Assembly (NCBI RefSeq): GCF_000013645.1
Contig: NC_007951.1
Coordinates: 1,178,001 to 1,242,000 of the forward strand
Reading direction: 5' to 3'
Length of the DNA stretch: 64,000 nt
From: Paraburkholderia xenovorans LB400
GTDB taxonomy: Bacteria > Pseudomonadota > Gammaproteobacteria > Burkholderiales > Burkholderiaceae
Every line of letters starts with the position of its first letter. The first letter of the stretch is position 1. The notes below the pieces were generated by a model. It had not been told where the DNA came from. It worked only from the letters and a program-made list of their open reading frames with translations, and ran no database searches. Shown in pieces: positions 10,149 to 19,239 of this stretch. The translations under genes were made by a program, and so were the position numbers.

Positions 10149-10222
10149 GCCGGAATTCGCCGGCGACGTGCTTCGTTGTTCCAGAAGGAAAGGTTGAACG
10201 CGCAACGAGCACGCCGCGTAAC

Positions 10223-10261
10223 AAAAAAAACGCCACGGAAGGAAACCTCCGTGGCGTTTTT
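10223..10261. terminator. Bidirectional terminator between the pirin and Spy-like genes
   Basis: A near-perfect hairpin (AACGCCACGGA/TCCGTGGCGTT) flanked by an A-run on the left and a T-run on the right serves both convergent genes. Confidence 0.92.
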
Positions 10262-10317
10262 GCATCCGCCGACAAAGCAGGTGGCCGCGCAAGCCGCCTG
10301 CTGCCTGTCCGCGCCGC

Positions 10318-10845
10318 TTACTGATTGGCAGCCGGCGCCGACGCCGCGCCCTTGCGATGCTCCCAGCGCTCACGCATCTTCTCGTGGCGCGACTCCATCT
10401 TCGCAAAGCGCTGCTTGAGCGCCGTGCTGACGGTGGTCTTCTGCTGGTCGTTCAGGCCGTTGTAGAACTTGAGCCAGGCGTCCGAGGTTTGCTGACGCAG
10501 TTGCGCGTCTTTCTGCTCGACCTGCTGGTGTGCGGCGGCCATTGCGTTCAGATCCAGGATCGGCTGTTGCTGCGCGGCCTTGAACTGGTTCTTGATCTGC
10601 TCATGGTTGGCGCGCATGGCCTCATGGTTCTGCTTCATGGTATCCAGCGCGGCTTGCCACTGCTTTTCCTGATCCGCGTTCAGCTTCAGCTGATCGTGCA
10701 GTTGCGTCAGCTGCTTCATGAACTGGCCGTGCCAGCCGCCGGGGCCGCCGTGCCCGGCGGGTTGTGCGGCATAGGCAGCGCCCGCGCCGATGGCGAGAGC
10801 AGTGGCGGCAACGGCGAGAACGCGCGACATCTTTTTGGTGGACAT
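10318..10845 (-). CDS. Spy/CpxP-like periplasmic protein
   Basis: A 175-residue secreted protein with a signal peptide ending in AAYAA and a helical, Gln- and Met-rich body. Two LTxxQ-like repeats are visible as LNADQEKQW and LNDQQKTT, the hallmark of the Spy/CpxP family of ATP-independent periplasmic chaperones or Cpx feedback inhibitors. The ATG at 10845 has a GGGAGT ribosome site. It is divergent from an OmpR/EnvZ-type pair, so it may be a target or a modulator of that pair, as CpxP is of CpxAR. Phased GTTAC half-sites fill the shared promoter region. Confidence 0.82.
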   Translation of the reverse strand: MSTKKMSRVLAVAATALAIGAGAAYAAQPAGHGGPGGWHGQFMKQLTQLHDQLKLNADQEKQWQAALDTMKQNHEAMRANHEQIKNQFKAAQQQPILDLNAMAAAHQQVEQKDAQLRQQTSDAWLKFYNGLNDQQKTTVSTALKQRFAKMESRHEKMRERWEHRKGAASAPAANQ

Positions 10846-10944
10846 GTGAGACTCCCTGTAATGGAATAGCCGACGATGCAACCGGTTAAAGTGGACGGCC
10901 TGCACTCGGTAAGACACAGCGTAGAGAACTGCGCACTTCGCTGT

Positions 10945-11009
10945 GTTACGTGGCAGGATGCGGCTGTTACGGCGGATTACGCACAGCTTTCACCGTAACA
11001 CCCGGTAAC
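10945..11009. promoter_or_regulatory. Phased GTTAC/GTAAC half-sites, probable OmpR-type operator
   Basis: The divergent intergenic region holds GTTAC at 10945 and 10966, ATTAC at 10976, and the inverted form GTAAC at 10995 and 11005. Spacings of 21, 10 and 10 bp place all copies of one orientation on the same DNA face. Tandem half-sites about 10 bp apart are the usual target of OmpR-family regulators. The array ends 57 bp before the regulator gene start. Confidence 0.6.
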
Positions 11010-11065
11010 CCTTGGGGCCGGTTTGAAATCCAAAACCCTTCCTGCTGCGCGTTAAACTTCATCTC

Positions 11066-11791
11066 ATGGCTACTCAAATACTTGTTGTCGACGACGACGT
11101 CGAATTGCGCGACCTGCTGCGCGACTATCTGGCCCGCCAGGGGATCGAGGTTTCGGTGCTGCACGACGCGGGCTCGCTCGAACGGCGGCTCGAACGCGAG
11201 CGCCCGGATCTGATCGTGCTCGACCTGATGATGCCCGGCGTCGACGGGCTCACGGCGCTGCGCAAGCTGCGCGCGTCGGGCGACGACATCCCCGTGATCA
11301 TGCTCACGGCGCGTGCGGACGACGTCGACCGCATTGTCGGATTGGAGCTAGGCGCGGACGACTACCTCGGCAAGCCGTTCAATCCGCGCGAGTTGCTGGC
11401 GCGCGTGCAGGCCGTGCTGCGCCGCCGCCGCACGCTGCCGTCCGCGGCAGCGCCGGAGCAGCGCGAGCCGTTCAATTTCGGCCGCTTCACGCTGGACTTC
11501 CAGTCGCGCACGCTGCATCTGGAAGACAAGCCGCTCACGTTGTCGGGCAGCGAATTCGCATTGCTGAAGATTTTCGTCAATCACCCCATGCGCACACTCA
11601 CGCGCGAGCGCCTGCTCGAACTGCTGCACGGTCCGGAATACGACGGCACCGACCGCGGCATCGACGTACAGGTCTGGCGTCTGCGCCGCATTCTCGAAAC
11701 CGACCCGTCCACGCCGCGCTTCATTCAAACCGTGCGCGGCCGCGGCTACGTGTTCGTGCCAGACGGCGAACAGCATGCGTCGGCCCATTGA
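11066..11791 (+). CDS. ompR: OmpR-type response regulator
   Basis: A 241-residue response regulator. The receiver domain (about 1-120) has the acidic pocket at D9-D11, phospho-acceptor D53 (VLDLMMPG), the conserved threonine in LTAR and the lysine in GKPF. The C-terminal winged helix (about 140-235) ends YIQ-like as FIQTVRGRGYVFVPDG, very close to E. coli OmpR, including the ADDY-KPFNPRELLAR stretch. It is translationally coupled to the kinase gene through a 17-bp overlap. Whether it controls porins here is inference; the adjacent Spy-like gene is the more obvious target. Confidence 0.9.
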   Translation: MATQILVVDDDVELRDLLRDYLARQGIEVSVLHDAGSLERRLERERPDLIVLDLMMPGVDGLTALRKLRASGDDIPVIMLTARADDVDRIVGLELGADDYLGKPFNPRELLARVQAVLRRRRTLPSAAAPEQREPFNFGRFTLDFQSRTLHLEDKPLTLSGSEFALLKIFVNHPMRTLTRERLLELLHGPEYDGTDRGIDVQVWRLRRILETDPSTPRFIQTVRGRGYVFVPDGEQHASAH

Positions 11792-13094
11792 TTCGCTGTT
11801 CGGGCGGCTGGCGCTGCTAGTCGTCGCGGTATTGCTGCTGTCGCATTTCGCGTGGTACGCGCTCATGCGCCTCGAGCGCAGTCAACTGCAAACGCGCTAC
11901 GCGGTCGAAGAAGCCACCTTCCTCGTCGACGCGGTGCGTCAGCACGTCGCGCGGACGCCGGATCAGCCGTTGCCGTCACGCGTGAAGCTGGTCGATCCGG
12001 CGAGCCCGGAAGTGCCGCCGGAAACAGCGGACATGCCGCCGCCAATGGAGCGTTTCGTCGAAGACGTGCGCGACCGCATGCCGTCCGGCACGCAGGTGCG
12101 CGTCGGCCTGCCCGGCCGTCCGCCCACGCTGTGGGTGCGCGCCACGTCGGATCGAAGCTGGATCGTCGTGCCGGTGCAGCCGTTGCGCACGCCGCGCTCG
12201 CTCGACCGCACGGTGTTGTGGCTCGCCATCATTTTCTCGTTTGCGGTCATGGCGGCGCTCTTTGCCGCGTGGGCGCTCCAGCAGCCGTTGCGCTCGCTCG
12301 CCCAGGCGGTGGCGCGCTTCGGGCGCGGCCTGCCGGTGCCGCCGGTGCCTGAGCGCGGCCCGCGCGAGTTGCGTCAATTGACACACGGGTTCAACCAGAT
12401 GGTCCAGGAAGTGGCGCGCACGGAGAACGACCGCGCCGTGATGCTGGCGGGTGTCGCGCACGATCTGAAAACGCCGCTCGCGCGTTTGAGGCTGCGCGCC
12501 GAGATGATGGAAGAAGTGAAGATGCGCGACGGCGTGGTGCGCGACGTCGACTCCATGACGCATATCGTCGACCAGTTCCTGGTGTTCGCCCACGACGGCG
12601 CCGATCGCAGCGAAGCGGTCGAAGTGGATGCGCAGTGCGAGCGGGTGGTGCGCAGTTATCGCGCGGTGGCTTCCGGCACGCCGACCGTGCAGACCGAACT
12701 CAACGCGGGGCCGGCGTTCCTGTTGCCGGCCGCCACGCTCGACCGGATTCTGTCGAACCTGCTCGACAATGCGCACGCGTACGGCGCGCCGCCCATCGTC
12801 GTCGCCACGGCGCGTACTCCGCAAGGCTTCACCTTGTCGGTGAGCGACAGCGGCGGCGGCATCGCGGCGCAGGATCTGATCAACGCCAGCCGGCCGTTCG
12901 TGCGGCTCGATCCGGCGCGCGGCGGCAATGGCCATAGCGGCCTCGGGCTCGCCATTGTCGAGCGGCTGGTGCGGCGTGCGGGTGGGGAGTGGGAGATCGG
13001 CAACCACGGCGGGCGTGGCTTGCGCGTCTTGATGAGCTTTCCGTTCGACGTGTTGCCGCGGGTCGCGGCCACTTCGGAGAACGCCTGGTCATGA
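11775..13094 (+). CDS. EnvZ-type sensor histidine kinase
   Basis: A 439-residue membrane kinase partner of the overlapping OmpR-type gene. It has an N-terminal membrane helix (about 12-30), a periplasmic sensor of roughly 120 residues rich in Pro and Arg, a second helix (VLWLAIIFSFAVMAALFAA), a HAMP linker, the phospho-accepting H-box (GVAHDLKTPLARLR), the N-box (LSNLLDNAHAYG) and glycine boxes (DSGGGI and GHSGLGLAI). The signal is unknown. The domain order and H-box match EnvZ/CpxA-class kinases. Confidence 0.9.
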   Translation: MRRPIDSLFGRLALLVVAVLLLSHFAWYALMRLERSQLQTRYAVEEATFLVDAVRQHVARTPDQPLPSRVKLVDPASPEVPPETADMPPPMERFVEDVRDRMPSGTQVRVGLPGRPPTLWVRATSDRSWIVVPVQPLRTPRSLDRTVLWLAIIFSFAVMAALFAAWALQQPLRSLAQAVARFGRGLPVPPVPERGPRELRQLTHGFNQMVQEVARTENDRAVMLAGVAHDLKTPLARLRLRAEMMEEVKMRDGVVRDVDSMTHIVDQFLVFAHDGADRSEAVEVDAQCERVVRSYRAVASGTPTVQTELNAGPAFLLPAATLDRILSNLLDNAHAYGAPPIVVATARTPQGFTLSVSDSGGGIAAQDLINASRPFVRLDPARGGNGHSGLGLAIVERLVRRAGGEWEIGNHGGRGLRVLMSFPFDVLPRVAATSENAWS

Positions 13095-13186
13095 TGGGGG
13101 GCGCGGCGCCGGCTCCTGTAGCCTGCACCGCGCGCCGAGATCCGGATGCAAGGTCCAGCGGCGCGGTGTGGCCAGGGGGCGGCGCG

Positions 13187-13453
13187 CTAGTCTGAAAACA
13201 GCGTATTCAGCGCATTCGCCGCGTCGCTATCCACGGTATTCCACGTCACCGTTTCGGCTTCGAAAATGTAATGCGTGGTGTATTTGCCGAGACGCGCCAG
13301 GATCTCTTCCTGAATCAGCTCTGGCGCCACCTCCAGTTTCAGATACCACGCGGTGGACGACAGGCGCGTCTGGAACGCGCCGTATTCAGCCAGCAGATGG
13401 TCGAACGCGTCAGCATCCTGATCGCGACAGACGATGACCAGATTTCCCTTCAT
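13187..13453 (-). CDS. Small conserved-looking protein of unknown function
   Basis: An 88-residue protein that I do not recognise. The ATG at 13453 is preceded by a good GGAGAT ribosome site, and composition is protein-like: a hydrophobic first strand (NLVIVCRD), an acidic helix, then a WYLKLEV strand and an amphipathic helix. The short alternating strand-helix pattern suggests a ferredoxin-like fold. It stands alone between the EnvZ-type kinase and the diguanylate cyclase, convergent with the kinase gene. Confidence 0.65.
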   Translation of the reverse strand: MKGNLVIVCRDQDADAFDHLLAEYGAFQTRLSSTAWYLKLEVAPELIQEEILARLGKYTTHYIFEAETVTWNTVDSDAANALNTLFSD

Positions 13454-13622
13454 GCGAATCTCCGTAATAGCGGTAGCGGCAACCTTGATATCAGGGTCGA
13501 TCATACCTGCTTCGTTACGGGATGCCCGAGGGCGTGTCTTGCGCTGCGTCAGCGTGCGTGCCGATGCGGCGTGCGCGGCGGCATGCTCAGCTTGCGCGCG
13601 TATCGGGACACGGGTGGGAGCG

Positions 13623-15314
13623 TTACCAGACGTTGGCCACGGTGCGGGCGGGCGGCGCGGTGTCGTCGGGCGGCAGGGCTTCGGTGCGGTCGCGGCCGCC
13701 CGATTTCGCCGCGTAAAGCGCGGTGTCGGCGCGGCTCATGATCCGTTCGGGCAGGTCGTCGGCGGAGAGTTCGGTAATGCCGATGCTCACGCTTAAGCCC
13801 ACGGAAGCGGGCAGCTTCGGCGAAGGCATCGCTTTCAGACGCAGCCGCAGGCGCTCGACGACTTCGCGGCCGCCGGCCAGGTCCGTGGCCGGCAGCAGCA
13901 GCCCGAATTCTTCGCCGCCGAGCCGGCCGATCGCATCGGCGCCGCGCAACTCGGCGCGGCAGGTGTCGACGAAATGTTCGAGCGCGCGGTCGCCGGCAGC
14001 GTGGCCGAAGCGGTCGTTGATCTGCTTGAAGTGGTCGAGGTCGGCGATCGCCATGCACAACGGTTCGTTGCCCAGATGCGCGCGCTCGATCTCACGGCGC
14101 AGCAGGTCGAGGAAGTAGCGCCGCGACAGCGCACCGGTCAGCGCGTCGTGACGGGCCTCCGCGGACAGCAGCGTGTTGGCCGATTGCAGTTGCTCGGCCA
14201 GATCGCGGGTAGCGCGATGGTGACGCCGCTCGCGCACATACGAGACGGTGATCACCCACGCCAGCGCGACCGTGCCGGCCAGCGTCAGGAACACCAGCAG
14301 ATGATCGCGCTTGTGATTGCGCAGCAGTTCCGGCCAGGCGGCGAGCGGATCGATCAGGTGCGCCGACAGCCCCGAGTTCAGGCCGCCGCGCGCCTGATAG
14401 AGCGACGGCACGGGGCGCTCGGACACGCCGAACAGTTGTCCGGCCACGGCGGTCGGCACCCACGGCGCCTGCTCGCGTACTTGCGAATCGACGCTGATCT
14501 GGATGTCGGGAAACGTATCGCGCTGATAGATGAGCTTGCGCTCGGCGGGGGACATCTGCATGGCGCGTGAGTTCGGCAGCGCACGGCCTTCGAGCGTGCT
14601 GTTGTGCGCCATGATGATGACGCCGTTCTCGTCGGTGACGAAGGTGCCGGCATGCGCGACCCAGTGGCGCAGCCGCGCGATCCCGACCTTGGCGACGACC
14701 ACGCCGACCAGCAGACCCTCCGAATATGCCGGCGCGGCGATGAAGATGCCCGGCTCGCCGCTCGTGCGGCCCACGCCATAGGCTTCGGAGAACGCGCCGA
14801 GCAGCGCGTTGGTCAGATAGCCGCGCACGCGCATGTCGGTGCCGACGAAAGAACGCTCGGCCGCGAGCGGATTGTTCGCGGCGTTGCTCGAGGCGACGCA
14901 GATGCCGTTCGCATTGACGAGCCAGATCTGGTCGAGCCCGGAGAAACCTTGCGCGTCGTGCAGGAAGTTGCTCACGGCGGTCATCTTCGCGTCTTTCAGT
15001 AACGCGGCACGCAAGGCGGGTTCCGTCGCCTCGCTGTTCACGGCATAATTCTGAGATTGCACCAGGGCACGCTGGACCACGTCCATTTCGGCCATGGTCG
15101 CGGGGATGGCGCGAGACATTGCGAGGTCGCTGGCGATCACCTCCGCCATGTTGTCGACGATCGACGTGGACATTTGCCGCTGCGCACGCAGGGCCGCGTC
15201 CAGCTCTTGCTGTACCATCCGGTCCGCAACCATGCCGGCCACGAACCAGCAAACCAGTACGATCAGCAAGAAGCTGACCGGCCCGGTTGCCTGGCGCAAG
15301 GTTGTCCTGTTCAT
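13623..15314 (-). CDS. Membrane-bound diguanylate cyclase
   Basis: A 563-residue protein that should make c-di-GMP from two GTP at the inner membrane. Its layout is membrane helix (about 12-30), a periplasmic sensor of roughly 290 residues like a double Cache domain, a second helix (LLVFLTLAGTVALAWVITVSY), a short coiled linker, and a GGDEF domain with the active motif GGEEF and the DLDHFKQIND metal site. No RxxD inhibitory site is evident just before the motif, so product inhibition may be absent. The ATG at 15314 is chosen; an in-frame TTG at 15347 is less likely. No EAL domain is present. Confidence 0.88.
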   Translation of the reverse strand: MNRTTLRQATGPVSFLLIVLVCWFVAGMVADRMVQQELDAALRAQRQMSTSIVDNMAEVIASDLAMSRAIPATMAEMDVVQRALVQSQNYAVNSEATEPALRAALLKDAKMTAVSNFLHDAQGFSGLDQIWLVNANGICVASSNAANNPLAAERSFVGTDMRVRGYLTNALLGAFSEAYGVGRTSGEPGIFIAAPAYSEGLLVGVVVAKVGIARLRHWVAHAGTFVTDENGVIIMAHNSTLEGRALPNSRAMQMSPAERKLIYQRDTFPDIQISVDSQVREQAPWVPTAVAGQLFGVSERPVPSLYQARGGLNSGLSAHLIDPLAAWPELLRNHKRDHLLVFLTLAGTVALAWVITVSYVRERRHHRATRDLAEQLQSANTLLSAEARHDALTGALSRRYFLDLLRREIERAHLGNEPLCMAIADLDHFKQINDRFGHAAGDRALEHFVDTCRAELRGADAIGRLGGEEFGLLLPATDLAGGREVVERLRLRLKAMPSPKLPASVGLSVSIGITELSADDLPERIMSRADTALYAAKSGGRDRTEALPPDDTAPPARTVANVW

Positions 15315-16019
15315 CGACTCTGTGATCCGTCTGGCTGTGACATGCAACTAGCTCATTCGTGGCAGCGCGCCGGCGCTGGTTCGCCCCTGCGCAAGCGCCC
15401 GGCAATACGCCGCCGCTGTGGCCCGGGATAAATCGACGGCAGGCGCCGTCTCCTGATTTTAACCGTCATGGGGCCTGACGCCATCGTTATTGCGGGAATG
15501 CGAAGCCCGCGTATTGCGCCCATCAGGTTCTTAACGGCGGACCGGTCGGTTTCTTGATGGCTGTACGGGTTTTCCGGGTTGCCCCGGCGTGATTCCGGGT
15601 CGCGGCCGCGCTCGCCGAAGCCGTGGTCCGCACGCGACGATGAATGGCCAGCCGCGCGAAGGCTACGCACGGCCGCAACGGCGTGAGCCGGGCGTTCCCC
15701 GTTATTTGCCGCTATTTGCCGCGAAAGGTTGTGCCTGAAACATAGGATGGTGTAGTGTCGTGCCGTCCAAAACAAGGAAAGCCCGCCAGCCCTACGGGCG
15801 GCGCCTGCGGCGACAGGAGTCCGGCTTGAAGGTTGTGGTCCTGGGCGGCCTCGCCCGCGGTCCCATCCTTCACCGGTCCACGTGTCTCCAACGCTAACGA
15901 TTTACCGCGCCCACGCGTTTTGCCATGCCTGATTTCCGCTTTCCGGACCGATCTTCAGACCGCCGCGCCGCAGCCGCGGCCTCCTTTTCGAACAGCTGGC
16001 TCGACGGGGAGGGCATCTG
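15315..16019. other. 705-bp gap with structured leader of the transporter operon
   Basis: No normal-sized gene is visible. The part from 15781 to 15856 can form three consecutive hairpins (GCCCG/CGGGC, CCTG/CAGG, GGGCG/CGCCC) ahead of a short open frame and the permease gene. This could be a structured mRNA leader, but it does not match any riboswitch consensus I know. The left part holds the promoter side of the diguanylate cyclase gene. Confidence 0.45.
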
Positions 16020-16020
16020 A
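15925..16020 (+). CDS. Possible 31-residue leader peptide coupled to the permease gene
   Basis: A short frame from an ATG at 15925 ends in a TGA that overlaps the permease ATG (TGATG at 16018-16022), the classic geometry of translational coupling. It has no clear ribosome site of its own and an Ala-run in the middle. The permease has a strong GGGGAGGG site inside this frame, so it does not strictly need coupling. It could be a regulatory leader or chance. Confidence 0.3.
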   Translation: MPDFRFPDRSSDRRAAAAASFSNSWLDGEGI

Positions 16021-17771
16021 TGGATTTCAGCTTCAACCTCAAGCGCACCGCCAATGCGTCGGCATGGCGGGTGTTGCCCAACCGCTGGGACTTCGTCGCC
16101 TTTCCGCTGATCATCTGCCTGATCGCGATGGCGGCGATCGGCTTTCACGAGACCTTGGCGCCCATGTCGACGCTCAAGACTCAAGCCATCTCCCTCGATC
16201 CGGCGAATCTGCCCGAGTACGCCATGCGCACCACGCTGCGCATGCTGGCGGCGATGGTCGCCTCGCTGGTCTTCACGCTGGCGTACGGCACGCTGGCGGC
16301 CAAGAGCCGCCGCGCCGGCCTCGTGCTGGTGCCGATTCTGGACATCCTGCAGTCGGTGCCGGTGCTCGGCTACATTTCGTTTACGGTCACGTTCTTCCTC
16401 GCGCTGTTTCCCGGCCGCGTGCTCGGCGCCGAACTGGCGGCGATCTTCGCGATCTTCACGAGCCAGGCGTGGAACATGACGTTCAGCTTCTACCAGTCGC
16501 TGCGCACGGTGCCGCGCGATCTGGACGAAGTCTCGCGCGGCTTTCATCTGACTTCGTGGCAGCGCTTCTGGAAACTGGAAGTCCCGTTCTCGATGCCGGG
16601 CCTCATCTGGAACATGATGATGTCGATGTCGGGCGGCTGGTTCTTCGTGGTGGCGTCCGAAGCGATCACGGTCGGCAACCGGACGATCATCCTGCCTGGG
16701 ATCGGCGCATATCTGGCGCAGGCGATCTCGGACAAGAACCTGCACGCGATCGGCTGGGTGATTCTCGCCATGACGATCGTGATTCTCGCGTACGACCAGT
16801 TGCTGTTCCGCCCGCTCGTGGCGTGGGCCGACAAATTCCGCATGGAAAACACCAGTTCGGGCGACGCGCCGGAATCGTGGCTGCTCGATCTGATTCGCCG
16901 CACGCGCCTGATCCATCGGCTGCTGGTGCCGCTCGGCTGGATGTTCGCCAAGGCCGCGCGCGTGCCGCTGCGGCTGCCGGCCTTCCAGGGTCCGCGCTTC
17001 CAGATCCCGCAGATGCAGAAGAGTTCGCGCGTCGGCGATATCGTGTGGGCCGCGCTGGTGCTGGTCACGACCGTCTACGTGGTGTACCGCGTCTTCATGT
17101 ACGTGCGCACCGGCGTCTCGCTGGACGAAGTCTGGCACGTGTTCGTGCTCGGGCTCATCACGCTGCTGCGGGTGGTGGTGCTGATCGCGCTGGCCTCAGT
17201 GGTGTGGGTGCCGGTTGGGGTGCTGATCGGCTTGCGCCCGGCGCTCGCCGAGAAGATCCAGCCGCTCGCGCAGTTTCTCGCCGCGTTCCCGGCCAATCTG
17301 CTGTTCCCGGTGTTCGTGATCGCGATCGTGCGTTTCCATCTGAACCCGGACATCTGGCTGTCGCCGCTGATCGTGCTCGGCACTCAGTGGTATATCCTGT
17401 TCAACGTGATTGCCGGCGCGACGTCGTATCCGAACGACTATCGCGAGGCGGCCAAGAACTTCCATATCCGCGGCTGGCAATGGTGGCGTCAGGCGATCCT
17501 GCCGGGCATTTTCCCGTATTACGTCACGGGCGCGATCACCGCGTCGGGCGGCGCGTGGAATGCGAGCATCGTCGCCGAATTCGTGCAGTGGGGCGACACC
17601 AAAGTGGCCGCGCATGGGTTGGGCGCTTACATTGCCCAGTCCACCGCGGCGGGCGATTATCCGAAGATCATTGTGGGCATCGCCGTGATGTCCCTGTTCG
17701 TGACCCTGTTCAACCGTCTGCTGTGGCGTCCGATGTACGCCTACGCCGAAGCCAAGCTCCGGCTCGATTGA
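16020..17771 (+). CDS. NitT/TauT-like ABC permease, fused double permease
   Basis: A 583-residue inner-membrane protein made of two binding-protein-dependent permease domains in one chain. Each half carries its own EAA-type loop: LDEVSRGFHLTSWQRFWKLE near residue 180 and YREAAKNFHIRGWQWWRQAI near 480, and each is followed by GGxW or GGAWN segments typical of nitrate, sulfonate and taurine permeases. Fusion means one polypeptide can pair with an ATPase dimer. A strong GGGGAGGG ribosome site precedes the ATG. No substrate-binding protein gene lies nearby, so the substrate is unknown. Confidence 0.9.
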   Translation: MDFSFNLKRTANASAWRVLPNRWDFVAFPLIICLIAMAAIGFHETLAPMSTLKTQAISLDPANLPEYAMRTTLRMLAAMVASLVFTLAYGTLAAKSRRAGLVLVPILDILQSVPVLGYISFTVTFFLALFPGRVLGAELAAIFAIFTSQAWNMTFSFYQSLRTVPRDLDEVSRGFHLTSWQRFWKLEVPFSMPGLIWNMMMSMSGGWFFVVASEAITVGNRTIILPGIGAYLAQAISDKNLHAIGWVILAMTIVILAYDQLLFRPLVAWADKFRMENTSSGDAPESWLLDLIRRTRLIHRLLVPLGWMFAKAARVPLRLPAFQGPRFQIPQMQKSSRVGDIVWAALVLVTTVYVVYRVFMYVRTGVSLDEVWHVFVLGLITLLRVVVLIALASVVWVPVGVLIGLRPALAEKIQPLAQFLAAFPANLLFPVFVIAIVRFHLNPDIWLSPLIVLGTQWYILFNVIAGATSYPNDYREAAKNFHIRGWQWWRQAILPGIFPYYVTGAITASGGAWNASIVAEFVQWGDTKVAAHGLGAYIAQSTAAGDYPKIIVGIAVMSLFVTLFNRLLWRPMYAYAEAKLRLD

Positions 17772-17790
17772 GTAATAAAGGCAAAACGCG

Positions 17791-19137
17791 ATGCAAAATC
17801 CTAAAGCTGCTATGACCGCCGCGCCGATCCAGACGCCGCCGAAGCCGCCGCGCCTCGGCGAAGAGATCCTGCGCGTCAAGGACGTGTGCCGCGGTTTCAA
17901 CAAGTCGCAGGGCGAACTGCTCGTTCTCGACGACGCGAACCTGTCGCTGCGCGAAGGCGAGATTGTCGGGCTGCTGGGCCGTTCGGGCTCGGGCAAGTCC
18001 ACGCTGCTGCGTATCATTGCCGGTCTGATCGAGCCGACCGACGGCGAAGTCACGTATATGGGCAAGCCGCTCGACGGCCCCGCCAAGGGCGTCGCGATGG
18101 TATTCCAGACCTTCGCGCTGTTCCCGTGGCTGACCGTGCTGCAGAACGTGGAAGCGGGCCTCGAAGCGCAGGGCGTCGGCGCCAGCGAGCGGCGCACGCG
18201 CGCGCTCGCCGCGATTGACCTGATCGGTCTGGACGGTTTCGAGAACGCCTATCCGCGCGAACTGTCGGGCGGCATGCGCCAGCGCGTGGGCTTTGCGCGC
18301 GCGCTGGTGGTCGACCCCACGCTGCTGCTGATGGACGAGCCGTTCTCCGCGCTCGACGTGCTGACCGCCGAAACGCTGCGTACCGACCTGCTCGATCTGT
18401 GGACGCAAGGCCGCATGCCGATCAAGGCGGTGCTAATCGTCACGCACAACATCGAGGAAGCGGTGTTCATGTGCGACCGGATTCTGGTGCTGTCGTCGAA
18501 TCCGGGGCGCGTGATCGCCGAGATCAAGGTGCCGTTCAAGCATCCGCGCAATCGCCTGGATCCGGCGTTCCGCCGGCTGGTGGACGAGATCTACGCGAAG
18601 ATGACCGCGCGCCAGACCGACGAAAAGACCAAGAAGGGGCTCGAGCTGCACAGCTGGCTGCCGCATGTGTCGACCAACCTGATGGCCGGTCTGATCGAGA
18701 CGCTGGCGGCGGCGCCGTACCACGGCCGCGCCGACATGCCGGAAATCGCCCGTTCGCTGCATCTGGAGGTGGACGATCTGTTCCCGGTGGCTGAAGTGCT
18801 GCAGCATCTCGGTTTCGCCGACGTGCGCGAAGGCGATATTTTCCTGACGCCGCCGGCACGCGTGTTTGCCGAGTTCGGCACGCAGGAACGCAAGATGATG
18901 TTCGCCGAGCATCTGCTGCGGCACGTGCCGCTCGCCGCGCGAATCAAGAAGGTGCTCAACGAGCGGCCGGGGCATCGCGCGCCGCGCGTGCGCTTCGAGC
19001 AGGAACTGGAGGATTTTCTGTCCGACAGCGCTGCCGAAGAGACGCTCGACGCGGTCATCAACTGGGGCCGTTATGGCGAGATCTTCTCGTACAACGACCA
19101 GACCGAAATCTTCAGTCTGGAAGACGTGGAGTCTTGA
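17791..19137 (+). CDS. NitT/TauT-like ABC ATPase with C-terminal accessory domain
   Basis: A 448-residue ATPase, partner of the double permease encoded 19 bp upstream. Residues about 20-270 form the ABC domain with Walker A (GRSGSGKST), signature (LSGGMRQR) and Walker B (LLLMDEPFSALD). Residues about 290-440 form an extra domain of the AAA-associated C-terminal type seen in some nitrate/sulfonate-like ATPases; it contains a winged-helix-like stretch (MPEIARSLHLEVDDLFPVAEVLQHLGF). That domain could sense a ligand or the permease state. The transcript ends at a strong terminator at 19195. Confidence 0.9.
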   Translation: MQNPKAAMTAAPIQTPPKPPRLGEEILRVKDVCRGFNKSQGELLVLDDANLSLREGEIVGLLGRSGSGKSTLLRIIAGLIEPTDGEVTYMGKPLDGPAKGVAMVFQTFALFPWLTVLQNVEAGLEAQGVGASERRTRALAAIDLIGLDGFENAYPRELSGGMRQRVGFARALVVDPTLLLMDEPFSALDVLTAETLRTDLLDLWTQGRMPIKAVLIVTHNIEEAVFMCDRILVLSSNPGRVIAEIKVPFKHPRNRLDPAFRRLVDEIYAKMTARQTDEKTKKGLELHSWLPHVSTNLMAGLIETLAAAPYHGRADMPEIARSLHLEVDDLFPVAEVLQHLGFADVREGDIFLTPPARVFAEFGTQERKMMFAEHLLRHVPLAARIKKVLNERPGHRAPRVRFEQELEDFLSDSAAEETLDAVINWGRYGEIFSYNDQTEIFSLEDVES

Positions 19138-19194
19138 GCGCGCTTGCGTAGCCAGCCTGAGTAACCATCGAGGCGCTCGGCGCTGAAGCGAAGC

Positions 19195-19226
19195 AAAAAA
19201 CGGCAAGGGAGACCCTGCCGTTTTTT
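19195..19226. terminator. Bidirectional terminator after the ABC operon
   Basis: Stem ACGGCA-GGG/CCC-TGCCGT with one unpaired A, flanked by an A-run (19195-19200) and six Ts (19221-19226). It serves the ABC operon and, from the other strand, the lipoprotein pair whose last stop is at 19240. Confidence 0.92.
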
Positions 19227-19239
19227 CATTGCCGCGCGC

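Noticed and set aside
15781..15856. Known riboswitch class before the double permease
   Set aside because: I compared it from memory with guanidine (ykkC), magnesium and manganese riboswitch cores and found none of their conserved stretches; kept only as an unassigned structured leader.
15833..17815. 660-codon open frame overlapping the double permease
   Set aside because: It is Arg-rich, has no domain motifs and is a shadow of the permease gene in a high-GC frame.
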